From: Tuberibacillus sp. Marseille-P3662
GTDB taxonomy: Bacteria; Bacillota; Bacilli; Bacillales; Sporolactobacillaceae
Reading direction: 5' to 3'
Assembly (NCBI RefSeq): GCF_900178005.1
Contig: NZ_FXBS01000006.1
Span: 1,955,585-2,019,584 of the forward strand
DNA length: 64,000 nt
Under the pieces are notes generated by a model. That model saw nothing but the letters and a program-made list of their open reading frames with translations. It ran no database searches and had not been told where the DNA came from. Shown one piece after another: positions 1-8,033 of this stretch (positions within the stretch are counted from its first letter, which is position 1; the number at the start of each line of letters is the position of its first letter). Made by a program: the position numbers and the translations under genes.

Positions 1-418
1 TGAGAATGATTGTATCCAAGAAATAGAAAATATCTGCTCCATGCATAAGTGCAAAGGCACTATCCTTTAGCTCACCCGCATCATTAGGATGCATGATCGT
101 CGGTAGCGTAATGAAGTCATTGAAAAAACGATAATAAGCAACATTGGCATATAATAAAAACGACATGACAAAGTCAATAACAATAATCGCCCAATATCGC
201 TTTCTACCTTTGAAAAATAAAGCTATTCCTAAGAAAAATAATGCCGAGCTGATCGGATTAATCAATAAAAGAAATTTTTGAAGGGTATTCTCAATACCTA
301 AGTTAAATTCAATTTGATAGACAATATAAGATTTTAACCAGAGTAAAACAACAGCTGTGTAGAAAAACAGCAATTTACGATCCAATAAAGCATTTTTTAC
401 TTTAGTTAACCAATTCAA
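1..418 (-). CDS. ltaS: Lipoteichoic acid synthase (LtaS family), N-terminal part, truncated by window edge
   Basis: Only the first 139 codons are present. They encode several membrane segments and closely resemble the N-terminal membrane domain of Bacillus LtaS, for example the stretches SYIVYQIEFNLGIENT, LLYANVAYYRFFNDFITLP and DIFYFLDTIIL. LtaS polymerises glycerol phosphate from phosphatidylglycerol on the outer membrane face; the extracellular sulfatase-like catalytic domain lies outside the window. I chose the TTG at 418 because GGGAGG sits nine bases upstream and no in-frame ATG or GTG is better placed. A paralogue such as a YfnI- or YqgS-type primase/synthase cannot be excluded without the catalytic domain. 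Confidence 0.8.
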   Translation of the reverse strand, partial: MNWLTKVKNALLDRKLLFFYTAVVLLWLKSYIVYQIEFNLGIENTLQKFLLLINPISSALFFLGIALFFKGRKRYWAIIVIDFVMSFLLYANVAYYRFFNDFITLPTIMHPNDAGELKDSAFALMHGADIFYFLDTIIL

Positions 419-622
419 TTCTAATGACCTCCCAAACTATTGAAAACACTAGTCATTTATTTATATAGTAGGTCTTTGATTATCACATTTTATTATCATA
501 ACATATTTTCACATTTTGAAAACATCTTTTGATCATTTTTTTAAATCATTTTCCTTGAAAATCACACTTTGACTAACTAAAATATGTTTATTAACTATTT
601 ATTAGAAACGGGGTGACAAGAG

Positions 623-1570
623 GTGAAGACGAACCAATCCAATGACCCACTCATCGGCGCACTAGCAGCCGTCGGCGCTTATACCCTATGGGGAGTTATG
701 CCGATTTACTGGAAATTAATCGATGCAGCATCTGCTCAGGAAGTACTCGGACACCGTATTGTTTGGTCCTTTGTCTTTATGATCGTTGTTCTACTTGTTA
801 GTGGAAAACTGAAGCGTTTCTTTACTGACCTTCGAGCCATAGTCAAAACACCTAAAAAGCTGCTCATCATCACTGGAGCATCCATTGTGATCAGCATCAA
901 TTGGTATACTTATATTTGGGCTGTTGGCCATGATCACGTTGTTCAGGCAAGTCTTGGATATTATATTAATCCACTGATCAGCGTTCTATTGGGGGTATTA
1001 TTTTTAAAAGAAAAGCTATCATTCTGGCAAATCATATCCTTTGTATTAGCTTTTATCGGAGTATTGATGATGACCATACAAGTCGGGGTCTTTCCTTGGG
1101 TTGCCCTTATGCTGGCCATGAGCTTCGGGCTTTATGGTCTATTGAAAAAACTTGTCAAAATGGGAGCAATGACAGGCTTAACGATCGAAACATTAATTAT
1201 GACACCCGTTGCCTTATTGTACCTATTTTACATTGATACCAACGGAGGCGGTGCATTTACGTTCACTGAACCTAAGGTGGCGTTGTTATTAATTGGAGCA
1301 GGTATTATCACGGCGGTCCCTTTACTCCTATTTGCTACCGGAGCTAATCGTATTTCACTCGCGATGGTCGGATTTTTCCAATACATTGCCCCTACCATCA
1401 TGCTTATTCTCGGGATTATCCTATATCACGAGCCGTTTAACCATGATCGATTGCTTTCTTTTATATTAATATGGGTATCACTGATCCTGTTCAGCCTTTC
1501 CCGGACAAGATGGCTTGTCCGTCTTGAAAATAAGTTATTTCGAAAACATTCAAACAGCTATGCTAAGTAA
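623..1570 (+). CDS. rarD: EamA/RarD-family drug/metabolite transporter
   Basis: A 315-residue integral membrane protein with about ten hydrophobic segments and the two tandem EamA repeats of the RarD subfamily. Typical family stretches are GAYTLWGVMPIYWKL near the N-terminus and the central INWYTYIWAVGHDHVVQASL, followed by YYINPLISVLLG. RarD proteins are named from a chloramphenicol-sensitivity phenotype, but their natural substrate is not settled. The start is GTG at 623 with GGGGTG seven bases upstream. It is transcribed divergently from the ltaS-like gene and is monocistronic, ending at a strong hairpin. A TTGACT at 569-574 could be its -35, but the matching -10 is poor. Confidence 0.88.
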   Translation: MKTNQSNDPLIGALAAVGAYTLWGVMPIYWKLIDAASAQEVLGHRIVWSFVFMIVVLLVSGKLKRFFTDLRAIVKTPKKLLIITGASIVISINWYTYIWAVGHDHVVQASLGYYINPLISVLLGVLFLKEKLSFWQIISFVLAFIGVLMMTIQVGVFPWVALMLAMSFGLYGLLKKLVKMGAMTGLTIETLIMTPVALLYLFYIDTNGGGAFTFTEPKVALLLIGAGIITAVPLLLFATGANRISLAMVGFFQYIAPTIMLILGIILYHEPFNHDRLLSFILIWVSLILFSLSRTRWLVRLENKLFRKHSNSYAK

Positions 1571-1574
1571 AGAA

Positions 1575-1606
1575 ACGCAGAAGTCTCAGAGGCTTCTGCG
1601 TTTTTT
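1575..1606 (+). terminator. Rho-independent terminator of rarD
   Basis: Stem ACGCAGAAG pairs with CTTCTGCGT around a short loop and is followed by six T. It lies five bases after the rarD stop. Confidence 0.9.
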
Positions 1607-1608
1607 CT

Positions 1609-1763
1609 AGGCTGTTTTATCAAAGATTGTTGTTATGCAGAAAAACTATAAAATACCAAATAAATAAGCTATGTTGATTGCCGTTCCTGGCAGTCACTCT
1701 CCGGAGCGGTTACTACGATGCACTTCGAGGTCAAAAAGCAACATCATTTACGAAAACAGCCTT
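1609..1763. repeat. MITE-like intergenic repeat, degraded copy A
   Basis: The ends form inverted repeats: AGGCTGTTTTATCAAAGATT on the left and the complement of TTACGAAAACAGCCT on the right. The interior has GTTGATTG, followed by a diverged GGAGCGG segment. The same end and core motifs occur in the copy at 48129-48264. This matches a short repeat that I recall as common between genes of Bacillaceae. There is no coding capacity. It lies between two convergent genes. Confidence 0.65.
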
Positions 1764-1770
1764 TATTAAA

Positions 1771-3144
1771 CTAATCTAAAAATATTTTACCAGGATTAAG
1801 CAGATGCTTTGGATCCAAGGCTTGCTTAATCGTCTTCATGACATCAACACCTTGACCGTGTTCCTTCAATAAATATTCCCGTTTCCCAATTCCGACACCG
1901 TGTTCACCCGTAGAAGTGCCCCCTTTACTAAGCGCATAGTCAACGATTTGATGATTCACTTCTTTGTAGGCGGCCACTTCATCAAGATTGTCCCGGTCAA
2001 CACCGATGACGACGTGAAAATTACCGTCACCAACATGCCCGAATAAAGCAGCTTGTGTATAATGATGCTGGTCCAATAATTGTCTTGTTGTAACAATGGC
2101 TTCAGTGAGTTCTGAAATTGGAACCGCAACATCAGTAGAGGTCAGCATTTTGCCCGGAGTCAAACCGACAACGGCTAACGCCGCCTCATGCCGAGCCCGC
2201 CAAAGTTCGTTGCGGGCTTGCTCATCTGCCTCAAACTGCATAGAAACAAGGTTTTCCGACTGCATAATGTCTTGTGCAAAATCAATTTGCTCGTTAACGG
2301 CTTGTTCTCCCCCGGCAAACTCCAAGAACAAGGATGGGGCTTCAGGATAATCGGTCTGACTATGCTCATTAACCGCGGCCACCGTATACTCGTCAACGAG
2401 TTCCATCCGACTCACCGGAAGGCCAGCTTTTAAAATATTTTCCGCGGCGGCCCCCGCGTCTCTCACAGATGAAAATACAGCCTTACCCGCTTTAGTCACT
2501 TCTGGAATCCCCGTCAATTTCAACGTTAACTCGGTGATGACTCCTAATGTCCCCTCAGAGCCTATGATGAGATCTTTGAGATCGTAGCCTGCCGATGTTT
2601 TCAGTGCCTCACTACCCACATCAATCACACGACCGTCAGCCATTACAACTTTAAGGGCTAGCGTATTTTGCCGCATGCCACCGTAACAAACCGTATTAGT
2701 TCCGCTTGCATTGGTTGCTGCCATACCACCAAGACTCGCATCAGCACCTGGATCTACCGGGAAAAACAGGCCATATCTCTTTAATGATTGATTCAGTTGA
2801 TGACGTGTGACGCCTGGCTGTACTTTAACCATAAAATCGTCAGGACGAATATCAATGACTTGGTTCATCTCTGCAAAATCGACACTAATTCCCCCCTCAA
2901 CGGGAAGAATATGTCCTTCTAGGCTGCTTCCCACACCGTAAGGCACAATGGGGGTCGCTGTCCCCACAGCCCACTTAACAACTTCAGCCACGTCTTCAGT
3001 ACTTTGTGGAAAAACAACAGCTTCAGGCTCAGCTAAAGGATGATATGTCATATCTCTACCATGTTCGTCGATAGCCGACGGTCCCGTTTTAACTTGATCC
3101 GCACCACCTAATAGACTTTTCAATGCTTCAACTTCTACAGTCAT
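1771..3144 (-). CDS. FAD-linked D-lactate/glycolate dehydrogenase, GlcD/LDHD type
   Basis: A 457-residue flavoprotein. Residues about 38-215 form the PCMH-type FAD-binding domain (VPYGVGSSLEGH, DPGADASLGGMAATNASGTN, IIGSEGTLGVITELTLKL). The C-terminal FAD-oxidase domain carries the metal-site motif HVGDGNFH and GEHGVGIGKR. This architecture is that of D-2-hydroxyacid dehydrogenases that pass electrons to quinone or cytochrome. No GlcE/GlcF-type iron-sulfur partner lies next to it, so a single-subunit D-lactate dehydrogenase of the LDHD/DLD type is more likely than a glycolate oxidase complex. The ATG at 3144 is preceded by CCGGAGGGG on the coding strand. It appears monocistronic. Confidence 0.85.
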   Translation of the reverse strand: MTVEVEALKSLLGGADQVKTGPSAIDEHGRDMTYHPLAEPEAVVFPQSTEDVAEVVKWAVGTATPIVPYGVGSSLEGHILPVEGGISVDFAEMNQVIDIRPDDFMVKVQPGVTRHQLNQSLKRYGLFFPVDPGADASLGGMAATNASGTNTVCYGGMRQNTLALKVVMADGRVIDVGSEALKTSAGYDLKDLIIGSEGTLGVITELTLKLTGIPEVTKAGKAVFSSVRDAGAAAENILKAGLPVSRMELVDEYTVAAVNEHSQTDYPEAPSLFLEFAGGEQAVNEQIDFAQDIMQSENLVSMQFEADEQARNELWRARHEAALAVVGLTPGKMLTSTDVAVPISELTEAIVTTRQLLDQHHYTQAALFGHVGDGNFHVVIGVDRDNLDEVAAYKEVNHQIVDYALSKGGTSTGEHGVGIGKREYLLKEHGQGVDVMKTIKQALDPKHLLNPGKIFLD

Positions 3145-3220
3145 AGGTTCCCCTCCGGAATTTTATAAAAATAAGTTTTATTTCAATTTTATTCGCTTTC
3201 CTTTCAACAATATCCTTCAT

Positions 3221-3739
3221 CTAAATCAAATTCACAAACGATAAAATAAAAAAAATATTAATAATGAATATGACCGTCGTTACTTGATGTTCCTTTATCG
3301 ATCCTGTTTTAAAAGTGACAAGAAATCGAAATCGCTTCTTTGTTAATGGAAATAATAGCGGAACACCGCTTTTTGTCAGGAAGTCACCGGCAATATGTGA
3401 GCCCATACCAATAAGAAGACCTTTTATGTAAAAGAATTGAATATCTGTGTGGTCGACGGTCCATCTCCCAATCCAATACATGAGAATCATAAATAAAATC
3501 GAATGGGTGAAACGTCTGTGACCAAAAATAGTACTTAATGGAATCGAAATGATTTTAAGTCGTCTTCCAAGATAACTATTAGGTTGATCCAAATCAGGTA
3601 TCGCTGAACCGATCAGGACCAATAGAAAATACAAGCTGGTTGCTATTAAATGATGAGGCACCCAGTGGGTCAGCTGTAATAGTGTAATAGAAATGAGTCC
3701 CCATAGAAGACCGAAGTTTTGATGACTGACTGCACGCAC
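3221..3739 (-). CDS. YdjM/DUF457-type membrane-bound metal-dependent hydrolase
   Basis: A 172-residue protein with four or more membrane segments and the conserved polar motifs of the YdjM family: IPDLDQPNS, GHRRFTHS and HIAGDFLTKSGVPLLFP, which hold His and Asp residues thought to bind metal. In some bacteria ydjM belongs to the LexA regulon, but I found no convincing LexA box upstream here. The start is GTG at 3739 with AAGGAG ten bases upstream. It is a single gene between the dehydrogenase and a divergent DUF819 gene. The biochemical function of the family is unknown. Confidence 0.8.
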   Translation of the reverse strand: MRAVSHQNFGLLWGLISITLLQLTHWVPHHLIATSLYFLLVLIGSAIPDLDQPNSYLGRRLKIISIPLSTIFGHRRFTHSILFMILMYWIGRWTVDHTDIQFFYIKGLLIGMGSHIAGDFLTKSGVPLLFPLTKKRFRFLVTFKTGSIKEHQVTTVIFIINIFFILSFVNLI

Positions 3740-4036
3740 AATGGACGAACTCCTTCTTTTTGAATTGTTTCTTTGAAGATGATATCAAGATTAGACCAGT
3801 GCTTAAAACATGTCAATCATCTTCACTGCACAGGCTTGAACCCTTCCCATCAGAATCGATATCCAAGGATTCGAAATCGACATTTCCCGGGGAATGCTGC
3901 TGGCAAGAAACGACATGCATTTTTTGCCTCTATCAATATGGAGACAATTGTGTTATATTTGTGACTTGTCGACAATGTTCGATTAATTTTTTCACAATTT
4001 CATGAATTTCTACATCAAGAAGGAGTGTCACAAAAG
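3740..4036. other. Divergent intergenic region
   Basis: About 300 bases separate two divergent genes. There is a near-palindrome CATTTCCCGGGGAATG at 3881-3896 (14 of 16 positions symmetric) and a possible -10 TATATT at 3954-3959 for the rightward gene, without a good -35. I see no small gene or RNA here. Confidence 0.4.
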
Positions 4037-5227
4037 ATGAATCAGCCATTAATCACGGAGCCTATGGCAATATTTGCTTACTTAAGTGCCATTGTCGCCA
4101 TCGTGTTTATGTTATCAACCGTTAAAAAGAAAGGCTTTCAAAAGCTATTTCGTTATGCTCCGCCATTAATTTGGATGTATTTCTTGCCCATGATCTCAAC
4201 CACTGTTGGCATTTTACCGCAAAGTTCGGACTTGTATAGCTTTATGAGCACTTATATGTTACCAGCGGGTTTATTATTATTAATGCTAAGCGCGAACGTG
4301 CCTGCCACTTTAAAACTTGGCAGTAAGGCCCTTTTCGTATTTTTAGCCGGGACGGTCGGCGTCATCATCGGCGGTCCAATTGCGTTCGCCCTTTTCCACT
4401 CGCTGTTGCCTGAAGATGCATGGCGAGGTGTCGGTGCACTTGCCGGCAGTTGGATCGGCGGGACAGCCAATATGGGCGCTATGATTGAAGCCTTCAGTAC
4501 ACCTGATGATATTATGAGTCCAATTATCATCACGGACACACTTGTGGGTATCAGTTGGATGGGTGTGATGATTGCACTATCCAATTTCCAAGACAAATTC
4601 AATCGTTGGAACAAGGCAGATAACTCGGTGATTAAGCAGGTTAATGAAGATATCGCCTCTGATGTTGAAAAAAATCAGAAGCCACTGCAATTACCACAGT
4701 TATTTGGCATCATTGGTGTCGGTTTTGCCGGATCTTATCTCATCCGGTTGCTTGCCCAAATGGACTGGATTCCAAAAAGTGAGGTGATGAATGCCTCTAC
4801 TTGGACATTCATCATTATTACCCTCGTCGGAATTCTATTATCATTTACTAAAGTCCGTCAGCTTGAATACTATGGCGCAAGCAAAATTGGCTATATGGGG
4901 ATTTACCTTTTCTTAACCGCCATTGGGGCCCAAGCCAACCTGGCTTCTATTATAGATGCACCCGCATTTATCCTCATGGGGATTGTCTGGCTCGCCATTC
5001 ACATTATTTGTCTTTTTACAGCGGCCCGTTTGCTTCGTGCACCATTATTCTTTGTTGCCGTCGGATCGCAAGGCAATATCGGCGGGACAAGTTCCGCCCC
5101 CATCGTGGCATCCGTTTTTCAATCGTCTCTCGCACCCGTCGGTCTGTTGATGGGTATTGTAGGTAATATCATCGGCACTTACGGGGCCCTACTATGCGGT
5201 AAACTTGCACAAATGTTTATTATGTAG
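4037..5227 (+). CDS. DUF819 family membrane protein (YjcL-like)
   Basis: A 396-residue, roughly ten-segment membrane protein with the glycine-rich features of DUF819: GSWIGGTANMGAMIEAF in the middle and AVGSQGNIGGTSSAPIVASV near the end, as in two inverted transporter halves. The length equals that of B. subtilis YjcL as I remember it. The in-frame GTG at 4025 overlaps the AAGGAG Shine-Dalgarno, so the ATG at 4037, eleven bases further, is the better start. A second, more diverged DUF819 gene lies at 20929-22143. The substrate is unknown; the convergent neighbours (amidohydrolase plus transporter) give no firm hint. Confidence 0.85.
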   Translation: MNQPLITEPMAIFAYLSAIVAIVFMLSTVKKKGFQKLFRYAPPLIWMYFLPMISTTVGILPQSSDLYSFMSTYMLPAGLLLLMLSANVPATLKLGSKALFVFLAGTVGVIIGGPIAFALFHSLLPEDAWRGVGALAGSWIGGTANMGAMIEAFSTPDDIMSPIIITDTLVGISWMGVMIALSNFQDKFNRWNKADNSVIKQVNEDIASDVEKNQKPLQLPQLFGIIGVGFAGSYLIRLLAQMDWIPKSEVMNASTWTFIIITLVGILLSFTKVRQLEYYGASKIGYMGIYLFLTAIGAQANLASIIDAPAFILMGIVWLAIHIICLFTAARLLRAPLFFVAVGSQGNIGGTSSAPIVASVFQSSLAPVGLLMGIVGNIIGTYGALLCGKLAQMFIM

Positions 5228-5235
5228 TCAATTAG

Positions 5236-5266
5236 AAAACGACCTGATCTAAGTCAGGTCGTTTTT
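5236..5266. terminator. Bidirectional terminator between convergent genes
   Basis: AAAACGACCTGA pairs with TCAGGTCGTTTTT around TCTAAG, with T runs in both directions. It serves the DUF819 gene and the amidohydrolase operon. Confidence 0.9.
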
Positions 5267-5293
5267 CATATTTACGTTCTTATTTATTGATCC

Positions 5294-6502
5294 TCACGTA
5301 GTTCTTGAGGGACTACTTTCCTTTTGATTAAATAGACATTGTCCTTCTTTATAAACAGCAACCACATTCCTCAGTGAAGCCATATCTTCAAGCGGATTCC
5401 CTTCTACTATTAGGAGATCGCACGCCTTACCTACCTCGAGAGATCCCGTTTGCGCATCAATCTTCATCGCCTGTGCCGCTGTCAATGTTGCTGAACGTAA
5501 AACATCACCAGGTGACATACCGTTGTCCACCATTAATTCAAGTTCTTTTACAAACTTACCATGGAAATTGAAAGGTGTCCCGGCATCCGTTCCAGCAGCG
5601 ATTTTCACACCGGCCTGATAAGCTTTATAAAAACTTTCTTGATGACGCGCCATAACTCTTTTTGACTTCTCAACCGCATACTCAGGTATGCCTGCATCTA
5701 ACCCATGTTCTACAATGTTGTAAGGGGCGACAAGCGTTGGGACGAGGTAAGTCCCATATTCAAGCATCATCTCAATCGCTTCATCGTCTAGATAAATCCC
5801 ATGCTCAACCGTTGTAATTCCTGCGCGGATGGTATTCTTGATCCCATCAATCCCTTGGGCATGAGCTGCGGTTATTTTACCTGCATGCGTCGCTTCAACG
5901 CTTGCAGCCCGTAATTCATCTTCTCCGAGCTGTGGAGAGTTCGGATCAACGCCCGGCGTCATCACACCTCCGGTTGCCATTAATTTGAGCAAATCTGCCC
6001 CTGACTTTAATTGCTTACGAGCTGCTTTACGGACCTCATCGACACCATCGGCCTCAATCGCCATTGAATGAGCGTGGCCACCGGTCATGACAATCGGCTC
6101 TCCTGATGCGGCAATTCGAGGCCCATCAACCAGTCCCTTTGCAATCGCGTTACGAAGGGCGATGTCTACATTATATTTTGAACCAACATTCCGTACAGTC
6201 ACGACACCACTTTCCAATTGTTTTGTCGCGTTTCTCATCGCCTTGTAAGCATCATCCGCTTCAAGGTTTTCAACCCGCTCCCGAAATGGATCAGGATTGC
6301 CATCCATTGACAAGTGAACATGCGAGTCTATCAAGCCAGGAACGCCAGTTAACCCCTCACCGCTGATGACATGATCAGTATCTTGATGATTAACGTGTTC
6401 ACCAACATCAAGAATGCCCGTCTCATCAAATAATAGGGAGGTTTGGGTTAACGATTGATTCATTTGGTCAAATAATGCGATATTTTCGATTTTTGTTTTC
6501 AT
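5294..6502 (-). CDS. Metal-dependent amidohydrolase (imidazolonepropionase/prolidase-like subgroup)
   Basis: A 402-residue amidohydrolase-superfamily enzyme. Visible metal and catalytic residues are the HVH of PGLIDSHVHLSMDG, the likely carboxylated lysine in LLKLMATGGV, the histidines in AAHAQG and VEHGIYLD, and the aspartate in AGTDAGTPFN. This arrangement matches the binuclear group that includes Xaa-Pro and Xaa-Arg dipeptidases. The substrate cannot be read from sequence. Its start lies 27 bases after the stop of the upstream transporter gene (6530-7732), so both are probably one transcript: import of a compound and its hydrolysis in the cytoplasm. Confidence 0.85.
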   Translation of the reverse strand: MKTKIENIALFDQMNQSLTQTSLLFDETGILDVGEHVNHQDTDHVISGEGLTGVPGLIDSHVHLSMDGNPDPFRERVENLEADDAYKAMRNATKQLESGVVTVRNVGSKYNVDIALRNAIAKGLVDGPRIAASGEPIVMTGGHAHSMAIEADGVDEVRKAARKQLKSGADLLKLMATGGVMTPGVDPNSPQLGEDELRAASVEATHAGKITAAHAQGIDGIKNTIRAGITTVEHGIYLDDEAIEMMLEYGTYLVPTLVAPYNIVEHGLDAGIPEYAVEKSKRVMARHQESFYKAYQAGVKIAAGTDAGTPFNFHGKFVKELELMVDNGMSPGDVLRSATLTAAQAMKIDAQTGSLEVGKACDLLIVEGNPLEDMASLRNVVAVYKEGQCLFNQKESSPSRTT

Positions 6503-6529
6503 ATAAGGACTCCTAATATTCTAATCATT

Positions 6530-7732
6530 TTATATAAAACTCATAATAATACCAGCAACAAGAACAGACGCTATTGTGACGGTTGTAAAACCACCTATTA
6601 ACATGGGCGGTAAAATGTCATCAAACACTTGTTTCTGCTCGGTTTCATCATTACTTACCGTCCGACTGACCTCTTCAGAAAGTAGATAATCGGCCGGAAA
6701 TCCAAATAAAGCGGTTAATGCAACCGGAATGAATTTCAACGCAGGCAATCGGAACAATTTTGCCGCCAACATGCCGCCCAAAATAATCCCTATTGACCCA
6801 ACTACCAGGATTAAAAGAATCGTAGGTAAATCATTCCATAATTCTTGTGGTGACACATCACCTAATGAAGCGATAATATAAAGGATTAAAATCGACATGC
6901 TAATGCCAAATGAATTGGCTTTCTGCATGATGGCTGATTCATACACACCAAACCATGTTCCGATTAATCCTGCAATCAAGGCCCAAATCGAGTAGTGGAT
7001 ACCTGTTAGGTTCCCCAAATACACCGCAATGGCACCACCAATGGACAATAAAAATAAATATGTTGCGGGCGTCGCGTATTTTTTCGGGATAAGACCTTGT
7101 CTCTCGTCCTCTTGGTGTGGTGTTTTCTCTGTTTCCGACTCATCATTGCCTAAATTCGACTCACTAGCAGCAGCCACTTCTGGATCCCTTTTACGTATAC
7201 GTTGGATGAATTGGACCGCATATCTCTGTAAGAATTGGGAAGCTAAAGGTAAGCCTACGATCTTTTGCATGGCAAGCACCATTGCGGGAATGACAATTAA
7301 TGACTCCATCCCTTGTGCCTTCAGTGTATCTGAAGTAATCACGAATGCGATAATGCCGCCCGTTAACGGACCAATGCCTGATGCTGCGATTGAAAATCCA
7401 TAGATCGGTGTCACAATGGCTAGAACTAAAATAACAGCAAAAATAATGCCTATCAATGCTGTGACAACAGCTTTCCATTGAGACTTGATTGATTTGATGG
7501 GAATGAGTGTCCCCATATGTGTAATTAGTAAAGCAACTAATAATGGCGCAATGGTCGTCATTGTCGAATCTTTAATAATCGTATCGGGAAGAATGCCTGT
7601 CCACGTTAATAACAAAAATAATAAAGCCACAACAAACAAACTCGGAATCCGGGCCCGTGAAATATTTGCGAGAAAATCTCCCAATGCAAGTAAACCTAAT
7701 AGCACCATCGCGCTCACAACAGCTGTCAGCAT
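6530..7732 (-). CDS. Polytopic membrane transporter, family not assigned, paired with the amidohydrolase
   Basis: A 400-residue protein with about eleven hydrophobic segments. A charged cytoplasmic loop near residues 185-220 (ESNLGNDESETEKTPHQEDE) separates two membrane halves. Glycine-rich segments such as GPLTGGIIAFVITSDT and GSIGIILGGMLAAKLF resemble ion-coupled carboxylate or amino-acid carriers of the GltS-like type, but I do not recognise a named family. It is the first gene of an operon with the downstream amidohydrolase and has a roughly 155-base leader with a strong promoter. The ATG at 7732 has GAGGAGG eight bases upstream. A role as importer of the hydrolase substrate is inferred from context only. 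Confidence 0.7.
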   Translation of the reverse strand: MLTAVVSAMVLLGLLALGDFLANISRARIPSLFVVALLFLLLTWTGILPDTIIKDSTMTTIAPLLVALLITHMGTLIPIKSIKSQWKAVVTALIGIIFAVILVLAIVTPIYGFSIAASGIGPLTGGIIAFVITSDTLKAQGMESLIVIPAMVLAMQKIVGLPLASQFLQRYAVQFIQRIRKRDPEVAAASESNLGNDESETEKTPHQEDERQGLIPKKYATPATYLFLLSIGGAIAVYLGNLTGIHYSIWALIAGLIGTWFGVYESAIMQKANSFGISMSILILYIIASLGDVSPQELWNDLPTILLILVVGSIGIILGGMLAAKLFRLPALKFIPVALTALFGFPADYLLSEEVSRTVSNDETEQKQVFDDILPPMLIGGFTTVTIASVLVAGIIMSFI

Positions 7733-7797
7733 TTAAATCCTCCTCTTGATGTTAAGAAATCATTGGCTAGACTTTTATAACCATGACACTTCTTGAT

Positions 7798-7833
7798 GGT
7801 TAATTGAATCAAAGTCCTTTGAATCTATTAACC
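7798..7833 (-). promoter_or_regulatory. Stem-loop in the leader of the transporter/amidohydrolase operon
   Basis: In the transcript GGTTAAT pairs with ATTAACC, and inside it TCAAAG can pair with CTTTGA, giving a two-part stem-loop. It begins within a GAGGAGG sequence that looks like a ribosome binding site but has no ATG, GTG or TTG after it. It could be an RNA control element or the relic of a leader peptide. Confidence 0.4.
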
Positions 7834-7854
7834 TCCTCTACTTTATTAAATTAA

Positions 7855-7864
7855 CGTTGCAACG
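7855..7864. promoter_or_regulatory. 10-bp perfect palindrome, candidate operator
   Basis: CGTTGCAACG lies about 25-35 bases downstream of the predicted transcription start of the transporter operon. Such sites can bind dimeric repressors. No cognate regulator is identifiable nearby. Confidence 0.35.
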
Positions 7865-7885
7865 CTTTTATGATTTTAAAAAGTG

Positions 7886-7898
7886 AATGATTATCATT
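7886..7898. promoter_or_regulatory. AATGATTATCATT palindrome overlapping the -10, Fur-like
   Basis: The 13-bp symmetric sequence equals the centre of the classical 19-bp Fur box (on the other strand AATGATAATCATT), but the outer triplets do not match. It overlaps the -10 of the operon promoter, where a repressor would block RNA polymerase. Fur or a related metal regulator is possible; the assignment is weak. Confidence 0.35.
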
Positions 7899-7924
7899 GT
7901 ATGTATTTTTCAGTCAATTGTCAA
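7896..7924 (-). promoter_or_regulatory. Sigma-A promoter of the transporter/amidohydrolase operon
   Basis: On the minus strand TTGACA (7919-7924) is followed after exactly 17 bases by TACAAT (7896-7901). This is a near-consensus vegetative promoter and implies a 5' leader of about 155 bases. Confidence 0.75.
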
Positions 7925-7979
7925 TAGAATGTCCATTAAAAAGAATAGAATGATTTTGACACGCCTTTATACATAAATT

Positions 7980-8021
7980 CAAGCCCTGCAAACAGCATAA
8001 CCACACCATTCGCAGGGCTTG
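7980..8021 (-). terminator. Hairpin after the Gfo/Idh gene
   Basis: CAAGCCCTGC pairs with GCAGGGCTTG across a 22-base loop, directly after the end of the sugar operon. The T run is poor, so it may be an imperfect terminator or an mRNA-stabilising hairpin. Confidence 0.5.
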
Positions 8022-8033
8022 CACGTGTTCAAA

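Noticed and set aside
2096-2433. Several ORFs of 70-85 codons on both strands inside the GlcD-like gene.
   Set aside because: They are shadows of the longer gene: no ribosome binding sites, no protein-like composition. The same holds for the other short frames inside large genes across the window.
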